64,000 nt of DNA from positions 62,001 through 126,000 of the forward strand of contig NZ_FCOP01000013.1 in NCBI RefSeq assembly GCF_900021175.1, read 5' to 3'. Shown here piece after piece: positions 25,052 to 33,456 of this stretch (the first letter of the stretch is position 1; each line of letters begins with the position of its first letter). The notes beneath the pieces were generated by a model. That model did not search any database. It saw only the letters and a list, made by a program, of their open reading frames with translations, and had not been told where the DNA came from. Both the position numbers and the translations under genes were made by a program. This stretch comes from Pseudenterobacter timonensis (GTDB lineage: Bacteria; Pseudomonadota; Gammaproteobacteria; Enterobacterales; Enterobacteriaceae).

Positions 25052-25207
25052 TATTCATGATGATGAAAAATAACGTAAAACAGAGCGAATGGCAGTGGGA
25101 GTGCGCGATGATGGCCCATCGCGACAGGTTAGAAAAAGCAGATAAATAACAAAGAATTAGCGGAAAGGTCTACGCGGTTCACAAATTTGTCATTCGGCTG
25201 TTTTGCC

Positions 25208-25681
25208 TTAAAGCTCGTTCAGGTTGTCGAGCACTTTGGACAGGGAGAGGTTCATTTTTGCCACCTGGCTGCTGGTCATTCCTTTAAAGCCTTTCTCAAA
25301 AACTTTGCTCGCCTGGGCCATCGCCTCTTCCACTTTTTGTCGTCCCGCGTCGGTAAGCATCACCTCCGTTACCCGGGCGTCATGCTCGCTGCTGGCGGTG
25401 GTGACAAGTCCATCTTCACGCAGCCTGCCGACAATTTTGGTGACGGTGGGCATCTTTGCCATGGCATATTCCGCGATCTGCGAAATGCTGGCCTTACCAT
25501 ACTGGTGGGTCACCATCAGCACCCGAAAGCCTGAGACATCCAGCTGGGCTTTTTTGAGTGAGATTTCCATAATTTGCATATAGCGTGCGTGGACGTTGAC
25601 GATCCAGTAAAAGGGAAAATCTTCCCGATGAAAGCCAGGCGCAGATGCCCGATCGTCAGTGGTTTTATTTGGGGTACTCAT
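25208..25681 (-). CDS. iacR: MarR-family regulator IacR
   Basis: The 157-residue protein is a MarR-type winged helix: dimerisation helix (FYWIVNVHARYMQIMEISLKKA), HTH (ASISQIAEYAMAKMPTVTKIVGRLREDGLV) and wing (EHDARVTEVMLTDAGR). It matches IacR, which represses iac genes and is relieved by indole-3-acetate in known systems. The start at 25681 follows AAGGAAACG; five more codons upstream are unsupported. It is transcribed towards iacH and divergent from the HpaX-like permease. Confidence 0.9.
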   Translation of the reverse strand: MSTPNKTTDDRASAPGFHREDFPFYWIVNVHARYMQIMEISLKKAQLDVSGFRVLMVTHQYGKASISQIAEYAMAKMPTVTKIVGRLREDGLVTTASSEHDARVTEVMLTDAGRQKVEEAMAQASKVFEKGFKGMTSSQVAKMNLSLSKVLDNLNEL

Positions 25682-25946
25682 GCGTTTCCTTACCAAAAAC
25701 AGGCGGCTGATAAACGATTATACCCTGCGAATCTGTGACCGCTATAACAACATGCGCGCCCGGGGAGGGTTTCCGCCGCCTGCCAACCGGGAGAAGCGAT
25801 CCCGATCGCAATATGATTCATAAATGCTATCCAAATAACAATTACGTATCATTTTTAGAACATTAATTTGACGAAGCCACTGGCTATTTTCTATACGTTT
25901 AGCCGACCTGCACCCTCATACTAAAAATCGCAATGTGGAGCTTTTC

Positions 25947-27305
25947 ATGAACGCACCTCCTGCTCAACCGCCTCTGGATCCGCGTCAGCAAGCCGTCATT
26001 AAAAAACTGTTCCGGCGTTTAATCGTCTTTTTATTTATTCTGTTTGTTTTCTCCTACCTCGATCGCATTAACATCGGCTTTGCCGGCCTGACAATGGGCA
26101 AAGATCTGGGGCTAACCAGCACCATGTTTGGTCTCGCAACCACGCTGTTTTATGTGATGTATGTGATTTGCGGCATCCCCAGTAACGTCATGCTGAGTAT
26201 CGTCGGCGCGCGCCGCTGGATTGCCATTCTGATGGTGGTCTGGGGTATTGCCTCTACCGCCACCATGTTCGCCACCGGGCCAAACAGCCTTTACGTGTTG
26301 CGCATGCTGGTGGGGATTGCCGAAGCTGGTTTCCTGCCAGGGTTACTGCTCTATTTAACCTACTGGTTCCCGGCGCACTACCGCGCCCGTGCCAACGCCC
26401 TGTTTATGATTGCCATGCCGGTGACCATGGCGCTGGGTTCGCTCGCCTCCGGCTACATTCTCAATATGGACGGACTGCTGAATCTCAAAGGCTGGCAGTG
26501 GCTGTTCCTGCTGGAAGGATTCCCTTCGGTGCTGCTGGGGCTGGTGGTCTGGTTCTGGCTGGACGACAGTCCGGCGAAGGCCAAATGGCTGACCGAAGAT
26601 GATAAAGCCTGCCTGAATGAGATGCTGGAAGCGGATAAAGTGGCGCTGCAAAACTCGCAGCGGGCAGCCAGCACCGCTGCCCTGCCCCCGCGCAGCATGG
26701 CGCGGGAGCTATTTACCCCGATTATCATTCTCTACACCGTTGCCTATTTTTGTCTGACCAATACCCTCAGCGCGCTCAGCGTCTGGACGCCGCTGATTTT
26801 GCGCAGCTTCAACGAAAACAGCAGCAACGTCACTATCGGTATTCTGAGCGCTATTCCCCAGGTCTGTACCATTGTCGCGATGGTCTGGTGGAGTAAACGT
26901 TCCGACCGCCTGAACGAACGTAAGGTACACACGCTGCTGCCTTATCTGTTCGCCGCGGCGGGCTGGATAATGACCGCCACCAGCACCAACCCGCTATGGC
27001 AGTTTGCCGGGATTGTCATGGCTTCAGCGGGGGCGTTTGCGGCCATGGTTATCTTCTGGACTACGCCGGATCGCTATATCTCCCTGCGTGCACGGGCGGT
27101 GGGTATCGCGGTAATTAACGCTACCGGGATGACCGGCGCAGCGCTCGGCCCGCTGCTGATGGGCTGGATGAAAGATGTCACGGGGAACTTCAACGCCGGG
27201 ATCTTTATGGTGGCCGGTTTCCTGGTGCTGGGAGCGTTGATTATCGCCGTGATTCCGATGAAAAAGGTCAGCGCGCAAGAGGCGGCCCCCTCTCCTGCGG
27301 CTTGA
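25947..27305 (+). CDS. HpaX-like aromatic acid permease (MFS, ACS family)
   Basis: The 452-residue, 12-helix transporter resembles the 4-hydroxyphenylacetate permease HpaX strongly: QQAVIKKLFRRLIVFLF, FSYLDRINIGFAGLTMGKDLGLTS, WFPAHYRARANALFMIAMPVTM and IFWTTPDR. Relatives take up aryl-acetates and other organic anions with protons. Beside iacR it is a plausible importer of indole-3-acetate or a related aryl-acetate; substrate unproven. The ATG at 25947 follows GTGGAGC; the GTG four codons upstream overlaps that ribosome site. The AraC-type gene starts 31 bases downstream. Confidence 0.9.
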   Translation: MNAPPAQPPLDPRQQAVIKKLFRRLIVFLFILFVFSYLDRINIGFAGLTMGKDLGLTSTMFGLATTLFYVMYVICGIPSNVMLSIVGARRWIAILMVVWGIASTATMFATGPNSLYVLRMLVGIAEAGFLPGLLLYLTYWFPAHYRARANALFMIAMPVTMALGSLASGYILNMDGLLNLKGWQWLFLLEGFPSVLLGLVVWFWLDDSPAKAKWLTEDDKACLNEMLEADKVALQNSQRAASTAALPPRSMARELFTPIIILYTVAYFCLTNTLSALSVWTPLILRSFNENSSNVTIGILSAIPQVCTIVAMVWWSKRSDRLNERKVHTLLPYLFAAAGWIMTATSTNPLWQFAGIVMASAGAFAAMVIFWTTPDRYISLRARAVGIAVINATGMTGAALGPLLMGWMKDVTGNFNAGIFMVAGFLVLGALIIAVIPMKKVSAQEAAPSPAA

Positions 27306-27336
27306 CTTATTTTTCGATAAAGGTACTTTTCAGGAC

Positions 27337-28317
27337 ATGAAAAAGATCCTGATTATCGTTCCTGACGGCGGCATGCTGTTCGAAGCCGCCGGTATCGCCG
27401 ACATTCTGATGCAGGCCAACCGGCTGCACCCGGAAGGCCTTTCTCACCCTTGCTATCACATCATTATCGCCACTACCCAGCCCCATCAGGTGATCCACGG
27501 CCAGTCCGGCTTAAACCTGCTGGCGGACTATCGCCTGCCGCAGCTGGATCCGCGCGAACCGCTCGACACCATCATCATTACCGGACGTGGCATGAACGAG
27601 CAGGAGAGCACTGCCGTGGTGGACTGGCTGCACCTTGCCGCTCCCCACGCGCGCCGGATCGTCTCTGTCTGCGGGGGCGCGATGCTGCTGGCTCAGGCCG
27701 GATTACTCGACGGGCGGCGGGCGACAACCCACTGGCGGCTGCTGGAGACGATGCAGGCACACTATCCAACAATCAGGGTCGAAGGCGGCCCGCTCTATAT
27801 TCAGGATGGTCACATCTGGACCTCAGGAGGCGTCAGTTCCGGGTTCGACCTGACGCTGGCCCTGGTGGAAGAGGATTACGGATTTTCCCTCGCCCGCGAT
27901 GTGGCGCAGGATATGGTGATGTATCTCAGGCGTCCCGGCGGGCAGCTGCAGTTCAGCCGCTATAACCTGCTGCAGTCCGGCACGACTGGCCCCATCAGCG
28001 AGCTGCAAAGCTGGATCCTGCAGAACCTCACCGCCGATTTGTGCGTCGAGAAGCTGGCCGAACGCGTCGCCATGAGTCCCCGTAACTTCACCCGCGTGTT
28101 TACCCGTGACGCCGGCGTCTCTCCGGCCCGTTATGTCACCGAGGCGCGTCTGGCCGCCGCCCGGCAGCTCCTGGAGCAGACGCATGATTCGCTGGAGCTT
28201 ATCGCCGGGAAAAGCGGGTTTGGAACCAGCGTTAACCTGCGCCGCGTTTTTGAAAAGCAGCTCCATCTCACCCCGGGGGAATACCGCCAGCGCTTTCACT
28301 GCCGCAAGATGGCTTAA
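27337..28317 (+). CDS. DJ-1/PfpI-AraC type transcriptional regulator (GlxA/FtrA-like)
   Basis: A 326-residue regulator. Residues 1-185 are a DJ-1/PfpI (class I glutamine amidotransferase-like) domain that keeps the nucleophile-elbow cysteine in VSVCGGAMLLAQAG. Residues ~225-320 are an AraC/XylS double helix-turn-helix (VEKLAERVAMSPRNFTRVFTRDAGVSPARYV; LIAGKSGFGTSVNLRRVFEKQLHLTPGEYR). Such proteins are usually activators responding to nitrogenous or carbon metabolites. It is 31 bases after the permease and 78 before the GAPDH gene on the same strand. Effector and targets are unknown. Confidence 0.9.
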   Translation: MKKILIIVPDGGMLFEAAGIADILMQANRLHPEGLSHPCYHIIIATTQPHQVIHGQSGLNLLADYRLPQLDPREPLDTIIITGRGMNEQESTAVVDWLHLAAPHARRIVSVCGGAMLLAQAGLLDGRRATTHWRLLETMQAHYPTIRVEGGPLYIQDGHIWTSGGVSSGFDLTLALVEEDYGFSLARDVAQDMVMYLRRPGGQLQFSRYNLLQSGTTGPISELQSWILQNLTADLCVEKLAERVAMSPRNFTRVFTRDAGVSPARYVTEARLAAARQLLEQTHDSLELIAGKSGFGTSVNLRRVFEKQLHLTPGEYRQRFHCRKMA

Positions 28318-28395
28318 TCTGATCCTTTTTTGTCATTTACGCCATATGGCCTGAAGCCTAGAGTAACTCCAGACAACAGAGATAAGGAGTGCATT

Positions 28396-29406
28396 ATGGT
28401 TAAGGTCGGTATTAACGGTTTCGGCCGTATCGGACGTAATTTTCTGCGCGCGGCGCTGGGCAACCCGGATCTGCAGATTGTGGCCATTAACGATCTGACG
28501 GACAGCAAGACCCTCGCCCATCTGCTTAAGTATGATTCCCTGCTCGGCACGCTGCCGGTGCCTGTAGAGGCGGCGGATGGCGCGCTGCAGGTCGACGGCG
28601 AGCGCATCACGGTATTTAGCGAACGCGACCCGGCAAATATTCCATGGAAAGAGGCAGGCGTCGAGGTGGTAATTGAAGCCACCGGGTTCTTCACCGAGCG
28701 TGAGAAAGCGGCGGTGCATATCACCCGCGGCGGCGCGAAGCGCGTCATCATCTCCGCGCCGGGGAAGAATGACGATCTGACGGTGGTGATGGGAGTGAAT
28801 CACGAACTGTACGATCCGGCGCAGCACGCGGTTGTCAGTAACGGAAGCTGCACCACTAACGGGCTGGCACCGGCGGCCCAGGTGCTGCATCAACAGTTTG
28901 GCATTGAACACGGGCTGATGAACACGACCCACGCCTATACCAACAGCCAGGCGCTGCACGATCAGCCCGAGAAAGATCTGCGCGGCGCGCGTGCAGCGGC
29001 CCTGTCGATTGTCCCTTACTCCAGCGGCGCGGCGAAGGCGCTGGGGAAAGTCATCCCCGCTCTCGAAGGCAAGCTGACCGGGTACTCCCTGCGCGTGCCG
29101 GTGCCGGTTGTATCGATTGTGGATCTGACGGTGACGCTGAGCCGAAATGTCACTGCCGAAGAGGTGAATGAGGCCTTCCGTCAGGCTGCCGCCAGCGGGC
29201 CTTTGAAGGGGATTCTGGGCTACAGCGACGAACCGCTGGTCTCCAGCGACTATCAGGGCGACCCGCGCTCATCCATTATCGACGGCCTCTCCACGCTGGT
29301 GATTGGCGGAAACATGGTCAAGATTCTGGCGTGGTATGACAATGAGTGGGGTTTCTCGAACCGCCTGGTGGATCTGGCGCTGCTGATGGATAAGAAAGGG
29401 TTGTAA
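28396..29406 (+). CDS. Second glyceraldehyde-3-phosphate dehydrogenase
   Basis: The 336-residue type I GAPDH has GINGFGRIGR (5-14), D33 (NAD preference), the catalytic C152 in SNGSCTTN and H179 in TTHAYTN. It is more like Gram-positive/cyanobacterial GAPDH than enteric GapA: the usual second cysteine of SCTTNC is glycine here, and SLLGTLPVPV differs. It is therefore a paralogue, probably acquired by transfer. The start at 28396 follows AAGGAGTGCATT. It may be cotranscribed with the AraC-type regulator. Its physiological substrate (GAP or erythrose-4-phosphate) is uncertain. Confidence 0.9.
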   Translation: MVKVGINGFGRIGRNFLRAALGNPDLQIVAINDLTDSKTLAHLLKYDSLLGTLPVPVEAADGALQVDGERITVFSERDPANIPWKEAGVEVVIEATGFFTEREKAAVHITRGGAKRVIISAPGKNDDLTVVMGVNHELYDPAQHAVVSNGSCTTNGLAPAAQVLHQQFGIEHGLMNTTHAYTNSQALHDQPEKDLRGARAAALSIVPYSSGAAKALGKVIPALEGKLTGYSLRVPVPVVSIVDLTVTLSRNVTAEEVNEAFRQAAASGPLKGILGYSDEPLVSSDYQGDPRSSIIDGLSTLVIGGNMVKILAWYDNEWGFSNRLVDLALLMDKKGL

Positions 29407-29421
29407 AAACCGTCTGAACAT

Positions 29422-29449
29422 GGCCAGTCAGGGGTTTTACTGACTGGCC
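29422..29449. terminator. Terminator between gap paralogue and leuE-like gene
   Basis: GGCCAGTCAG and CTGACTGGCC form a perfect 10-bp stem with an 8-base loop. It lies between two convergent genes and can serve both, although T tracts are poor. Confidence 0.7.
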
Positions 29450-29457
29450 TGCCCTCT

Positions 29458-30090
29458 CTAGTGCAGCGTGGCGAGACGCGCCGCAAATCCCACGAACAGC
29501 AAACCGATCAGCCCGTTGCCCAGTCTGGCGAGTTTTTTACGGCTTTTCAGATAGCGGGTAACAAACGCGCCGGAGAAGATGAGAAAGCTCATATACAGCA
29601 CGCTGATAAGCTCAAGCGTGGTTGCCAGAATTAAAAACGCGACGCCGGTACCGCGGGCGTTAACGTCTATAAACTGCACAAAAAACGAGACATAAAAGAG
29701 AATTGCCTTCGGGTTGGTGAGACTTAATACCAGCGAGCGTTTCATAATCGCGCTGGCAGGCTCCACGCCCCCCGCCTGCTGGTCGCGGTTTCGCGCCATC
29801 GACCAGAGAATTTTACCGCCAAGCCAGAGCAGATAGAGGGCGCCCAGGTATTTGACGGTATGAAACAGGAGCGGCGTGGTTTGAATCAGCGCCGCAACGC
29901 CAGCCCAGGCCAGAAACATCAGCACCGCATCGCCCATCCAGACCCCAAGCGCCGCCAGATAACCTTTTTTGACGCCGTGGCCTATACCTGTTTTCAGAAC
30001 AAACAGCGTGTTGGGTCCCGGAACCAGAACAATAAAAATAGCGCCGACCACGTAGGTCCAGAAATTCATCACGCCATATTCAGCTAACAC
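29458..30090 (-). CDS. leuE: LeuE-like amino acid exporter (LysE/RhtB family)
   Basis: The 210-residue, six-helix protein matches E. coli LeuE along its length ([62 protein letters not shown]). LeuE exports leucine and some other neutral amino acids. It starts with GTG at 30090, placed six bases after GGAG and giving the same N terminus as LeuE. In E. coli the gene is elsewhere on the chromosome. Confidence 0.9.
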   Translation of the reverse strand: MLAEYGVMNFWTYVVGAIFIVLVPGPNTLFVLKTGIGHGVKKGYLAALGVWMGDAVLMFLAWAGVAALIQTTPLLFHTVKYLGALYLLWLGGKILWSMARNRDQQAGGVEPASAIMKRSLVLSLTNPKAILFYVSFFVQFIDVNARGTGVAFLILATTLELISVLYMSFLIFSGAFVTRYLKSRKKLARLGNGLIGLLFVGFAARLATLH

Positions 30091-30166
30091 GTTTTTCTCC
30101 TTTATTACGCGTAACGGTACTGCTGCCTGACGCTATTGTATGCATAAAACGTTTCCGGAAAAGGTT

Positions 30167-30298
30167 CTATTGATGTAACCAAAATAGCAGCCAGTATAAC
30201 AATTCATTTATAAGCGCAAAGAGAGAGGGCATTCCCATCAGTTCGCGCAGCGCATCCATGGCTAAAAGCGCAATTACGACCCAAACGTATGGATTCAT
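30167..30298 (-). CDS. Possible 43-residue membrane protein
   Basis: A small ORF I do not recognise, MNPYVWVVIALLAMDALREL at its start. It is mostly hydrophobic with two candidate helices (residues 3-15 and 25-41). Upstream on the minus strand is a good -10 (TATAAT, complement of 30327-30332), giving a short leader. There is no clear Shine-Dalgarno before the ATG at 30298, so translation is uncertain. Confidence 0.4.
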   Translation of the reverse strand: MNPYVWVVIALLAMDALRELMGMPSLFALINELLYWLLFWLHQ

Positions 30299-30362
30299 TG
30301 TTAATTTCTGTGAAGGGTTTGCGCTGATTATACAGGAAAAACGAAACGGAGATGTTAAGAAT

Positions 30363-30378
30363 ATTAGCATGCTAATAA
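30363..30378. promoter_or_regulatory. 16-bp perfect palindrome
   Basis: TATTAGCATGCTAATA has no spacer and lies about 30 bases upstream of the -10 hexamer of the small membrane ORF. It could be an operator; nothing identifies the protein. Confidence 0.35.
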
Positions 30379-30385
30379 ACAACAG

Positions 30386-30409
30386 GCACCGCTAACGGTG
30401 CCCTTTTTC
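30386..30409. terminator. Hairpin downstream of yciY
   Basis: GGCACCG/CGGTGCC form a 7-bp stem with a CTAA loop. On the plus strand it is followed by CTTTTTC. On the minus strand, where yciY ends 5 bases earlier, TGTTGTTTATT follows. It most likely terminates yciY. Confidence 0.65.
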
Positions 30410-30581
30410 ATAGATCGTACACGGCAAACACCAGCGCGTTGCGGTGACGACTCTGTCCACATTTTCTGATGGCGTGGATACGTATATTGCGGCGGGATTG
30501 GGCTTCAAGCCAGCGGGCTTTTCGGCGGCTCATTTGTCGCAACATGCGCCAGCGCCCGACTTCAGTTCTACTGCGCTTCAT
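30408..30581 (-). CDS. yciY: Small basic protein YciY
   Basis: The 57-residue product is very basic and matches E. coli YciY (MKRSRTEVGRWRM, RRKARWLE, RNIRIHAIRKC). Function is unknown. The start at 30581 aligns with the E. coli protein and drops 18 upstream codons. It is divergent from clsA, as in E. coli. Confidence 0.85.
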   Translation of the reverse strand: MKRSRTEVGRWRMLRQMSRRKARWLEAQSRRNIRIHAIRKCGQSRHRNALVFAVYDL

Positions 30582-30720
30582 GTCTACAACTCTTTCCTTA
30601 ACAGAGGCCTCATTATAGATCCCCTGCGCCCACATACCAGCGCTTTTATCTGCCGTTTTTATTTGCCAGATGAAGCGGGATGCGTAAACTCATAACAATA
30701 CGCTTTCAAAAGGATTTTTT

Positions 30721-32181
30721 ATGACGACCTTCTACACCGTGGTGAGTTGGCTGGTCATTCTGGGATACTGGCTACTCATTGCGGGGGTGACGCTTCGCAT
30801 CCTGATGAAGCGCAGAGCCGTTCCCTCCGCCATGGCCTGGCTCCTGATCATCTATATTCTCCCGCTGGTGGGTATCGTCGCCTATCTCTCCGTTGGTGAA
30901 CTGCATCTCGGCAAGCGGCGTGCCGAGCGGGCGCGCGCCATGTGGCCCTCCACCGCCAAATGGCTTAACGATCTTAAATCGTGCCACCATATTTTTGCGC
31001 AGGAGAATAGCAGCGTCGCCACCTCGCTGTTTAAGCTTTGCGAACGGCGTCAGGGTATTGGCGGCGTGAAAGGCAACCAGCTACAGCTGCTGACCGATTC
31101 CGACGACGTAATGCAGGCGCTGATCCGCGATATTCAGCTGGCGCGTCACAATATCGAGATGGTGTTTTACATCTGGCAGCCCGGCGGGATGGCTGATCAG
31201 GTAGCTGAATCCCTGATGGCCGCCGCGCGCCGGGGGATCCACTGCCGTCTGATGCTCGATTCCGCGGGCAGCGTCGCCTTTTTCCGCAGCCCCTGGGCCG
31301 CCATGATGCGCAATGCGGGCATAGAAGTGGTGGAGGCGCTGAAGGTTAATCTGCTGCGCGTTTTTCTGCGCCGCATGGACCTGCGCCAGCACCGTAAAAT
31401 GGTGCTGATCGATAACTACATCGCCTATACCGGCAGCATGAACCTGGTCGATCCTCGCTTCTTTAAGCAGGAGGCGGGCGTGGGCCAGTGGGTGGATCTG
31501 ATGGCGCGTATGGAAGGGCCGGTCGCGACCTCGATGGGAATTGTCTACTCCTGCGACTGGGAAATCGAGACCGGAAAACGGATCCTTCCGCCGCCTCCCG
31601 ATGCGAATATCATGCCCTTCGAGGAGGCGAGCGGCCATACCATCCACACCATTGCTTCGGGGCCGGGCTTCCCGGAGGATCTTATTCATCAGGCGTTGCT
31701 TACCGCCGCCTACTCGGCCCGTGAATATCTGATCATGACAACCCCCTACTTCGTGCCGAGCGACGATCTGCTGCATGCGATCTGTACCGCCGCGCAGCGC
31801 GGTGTGGATGTCAGCATTATCCTGCCGCGTAAAAACGATTCGGTGCTGGTGGGCTGGGCGAGCCGGGCATTCTTTAGCGAACTGCTGGCCGCGGGGGTAA
31901 AAATTTACCAGTTCGAAGGGGGCCTGCTGCACACCAAGAGCGTGCTGGTGGATGGTGAGCTGAGTCTGGTGGGCACCGTCAATCTCGATATGCGCAGCCT
32001 CTGGCTCAATTTTGAAATTACGCTGGTGATTGACGACGCCGGATTTGGCGGCGATCTGGCGGCCGTTCAGGATGATTATATCTCCCGCTCCCGCCTGCTG
32101 GATGCGCGGCTATGGATGAAACGTCCTCTCTGGCAACGAATTGCAGAACGACTGTTTTACTTCTTTAGTCCGTTGCTGTAA
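30721..32181 (+). CDS. clsA: Cardiolipin synthase A
   Basis: The 486-residue membrane-bound phospholipase D superfamily enzyme condenses two phosphatidylglycerol molecules to cardiolipin and glycerol. Two N-terminal transmembrane segments (residues ~3-25 and 37-58) precede two HKD motifs, at about H224 ([18 protein letters not shown]) and H404 ([15 protein letters not shown]). Length and sequence match E. coli ClsA. yciU follows 33 bases downstream. Confidence 0.97.
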   Translation: MTTFYTVVSWLVILGYWLLIAGVTLRILMKRRAVPSAMAWLLIIYILPLVGIVAYLSVGELHLGKRRAERARAMWPSTAKWLNDLKSCHHIFAQENSSVATSLFKLCERRQGIGGVKGNQLQLLTDSDDVMQALIRDIQLARHNIEMVFYIWQPGGMADQVAESLMAAARRGIHCRLMLDSAGSVAFFRSPWAAMMRNAGIEVVEALKVNLLRVFLRRMDLRQHRKMVLIDNYIAYTGSMNLVDPRFFKQEAGVGQWVDLMARMEGPVATSMGIVYSCDWEIETGKRILPPPPDANIMPFEEASGHTIHTIASGPGFPEDLIHQALLTAAYSAREYLIMTTPYFVPSDDLLHAICTAAQRGVDVSIILPRKNDSVLVGWASRAFFSELLAAGVKIYQFEGGLLHTKSVLVDGELSLVGTVNLDMRSLWLNFEITLVIDDAGFGGDLAAVQDDYISRSRLLDARLWMKRPLWQRIAERLFYFFSPLL

Positions 32182-32202
32182 AACGTGCCCAACGATGTTT
32201 AA

Positions 32203-32544
<342 letters not shown>

Positions 32545-32551
32545 GCCTTTC

Positions 32552-32569
32552 GCCGGGCCCGCGCCCGGC
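32552..32569. terminator. GC-rich hairpin between yciU and channel gene
   Basis: GCCGGGC and GCCCGGC form a 7-bp stem with a CCGC loop, 8 bases after yciU and 10 before the convergent channel gene end. No T tract, so strength is uncertain. Confidence 0.5.
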
Positions 32570-32578
32570 ACTCTCCCC

Positions 32579-33409
32579 TCAGGGCAAACGCGTACCGCAG
32601 TGGTTGCAGAACCGTGCGCTATGTTCATGCCCCGCCTGCTGGCAGTTCGTACATTTACGCAACTGGCGATTCTGAAAAGCGCTACTCATATGGGTGGTAA
32701 TTAACCCTGTCGGAATGGCGATCACGGAATAGCCGATCAAAATGAGCACCGAAGCCACAATACGTCCGAGCGGCGTGTGGGGCGTAATATCGCCATACCC
32801 CACCGTAGTCACCGTCACAATTGCCCAGTAGACCGACGCGTTAAGGGTGGTGAAACCATATTTCGGCCCTTCTATCAGATACATCAGGGCGCCGAAAATA
32901 ATCATCACGATGGCGATAAACGAATAAAAGATGATGAGCTGGTGGCGGGCGCTGAGGATCGCCTGCCAGAAGACCCGCAGCGACGGCATAAAGCGCAGCA
33001 GTTTCAGGATACGCAGCACGCGAATGGCGCGCATCGCCCGCCAGGCAAAGACGTAGCTCAGGCTAATCTCCGGCCACAACCACATCACGTACAGCGGCAG
33101 AATAGTGGCCAGATCGATAATCCCCCAAAAGCTGAAAACATATGCCCTGGGGTTCGGCCAGCAGAAGGCCCGCAGCAGATATTCCATCGTGAATATCAGC
33201 GTTACTCCCAGCTCCAGCCAGACAAATAGATGCCACTCGTCGAAGGTCAGATGGTATTGCGTACCTAAACCCGACTCGACAAAAATAATCACCACGCTCA
33301 GCAGGGCGAAGAGGCCGCAGAGCCCTTCAAAGCGGCGGCCGGAAGGCGTATTAAGATCGAACAGCAGATGATACAGCCGGCGGCGAACGGATGAGATCGT
33401 AAAAGACAC
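32579..33409 (-). CDS. Voltage-gated-type potassium channel with C-terminal zinc ribbon
   Basis: A 276-residue six-helix ion channel. The S4-like segment has spaced arginines (RAMRAIRVLRILKLLRF). The pore carries the K+ filter TVGYGD. After S6 comes a short tail with a C2C2 zinc ribbon (CTNC...CNHCG). It is not orthologous to E. coli Kch, which lacks the voltage sensor and carries an RCK domain, though it occupies the same locus. A GTG start at 33409, five bases after GAGG, is preferred; an ATG ten codons upstream lies inside the oppF terminator. Confidence 0.88.
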   Translation of the reverse strand: MSFTISSVRRRLYHLLFDLNTPSGRRFEGLCGLFALLSVVIIFVESGLGTQYHLTFDEWHLFVWLELGVTLIFTMEYLLRAFCWPNPRAYVFSFWGIIDLATILPLYVMWLWPEISLSYVFAWRAMRAIRVLRILKLLRFMPSLRVFWQAILSARHQLIIFYSFIAIVMIIFGALMYLIEGPKYGFTTLNASVYWAIVTVTTVGYGDITPHTPLGRIVASVLILIGYSVIAIPTGLITTHMSSAFQNRQLRKCTNCQQAGHEHSARFCNHCGTRLP

Positions 33410-33420
33410 ATTAACCTCGC

Positions 33421-33452
33421 AAAAAGTAAGGGCTGACATCATGTCAGCCCTT
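33421..33452 (-). terminator. Intrinsic terminator of oppF
   Basis: AAGGGCTGA pairs with TCAGCCCTT (33428-33436 and 33444-33452) around a 7-base loop. Read on the minus strand it is followed by ACTTTTT. It ends oppABCDF immediately upstream of the channel gene. Confidence 0.88.
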
Positions 33453-33456
33453 GCGA

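Noticed and set aside
11823..29406. The catabolic island as a recent integrase-driven genomic island
   Set aside because: No integrase, insertion sequence, flanking direct repeats or tRNA junction were seen, and base composition resembles the backbone. Transfer is plausible but not marked at the borders.
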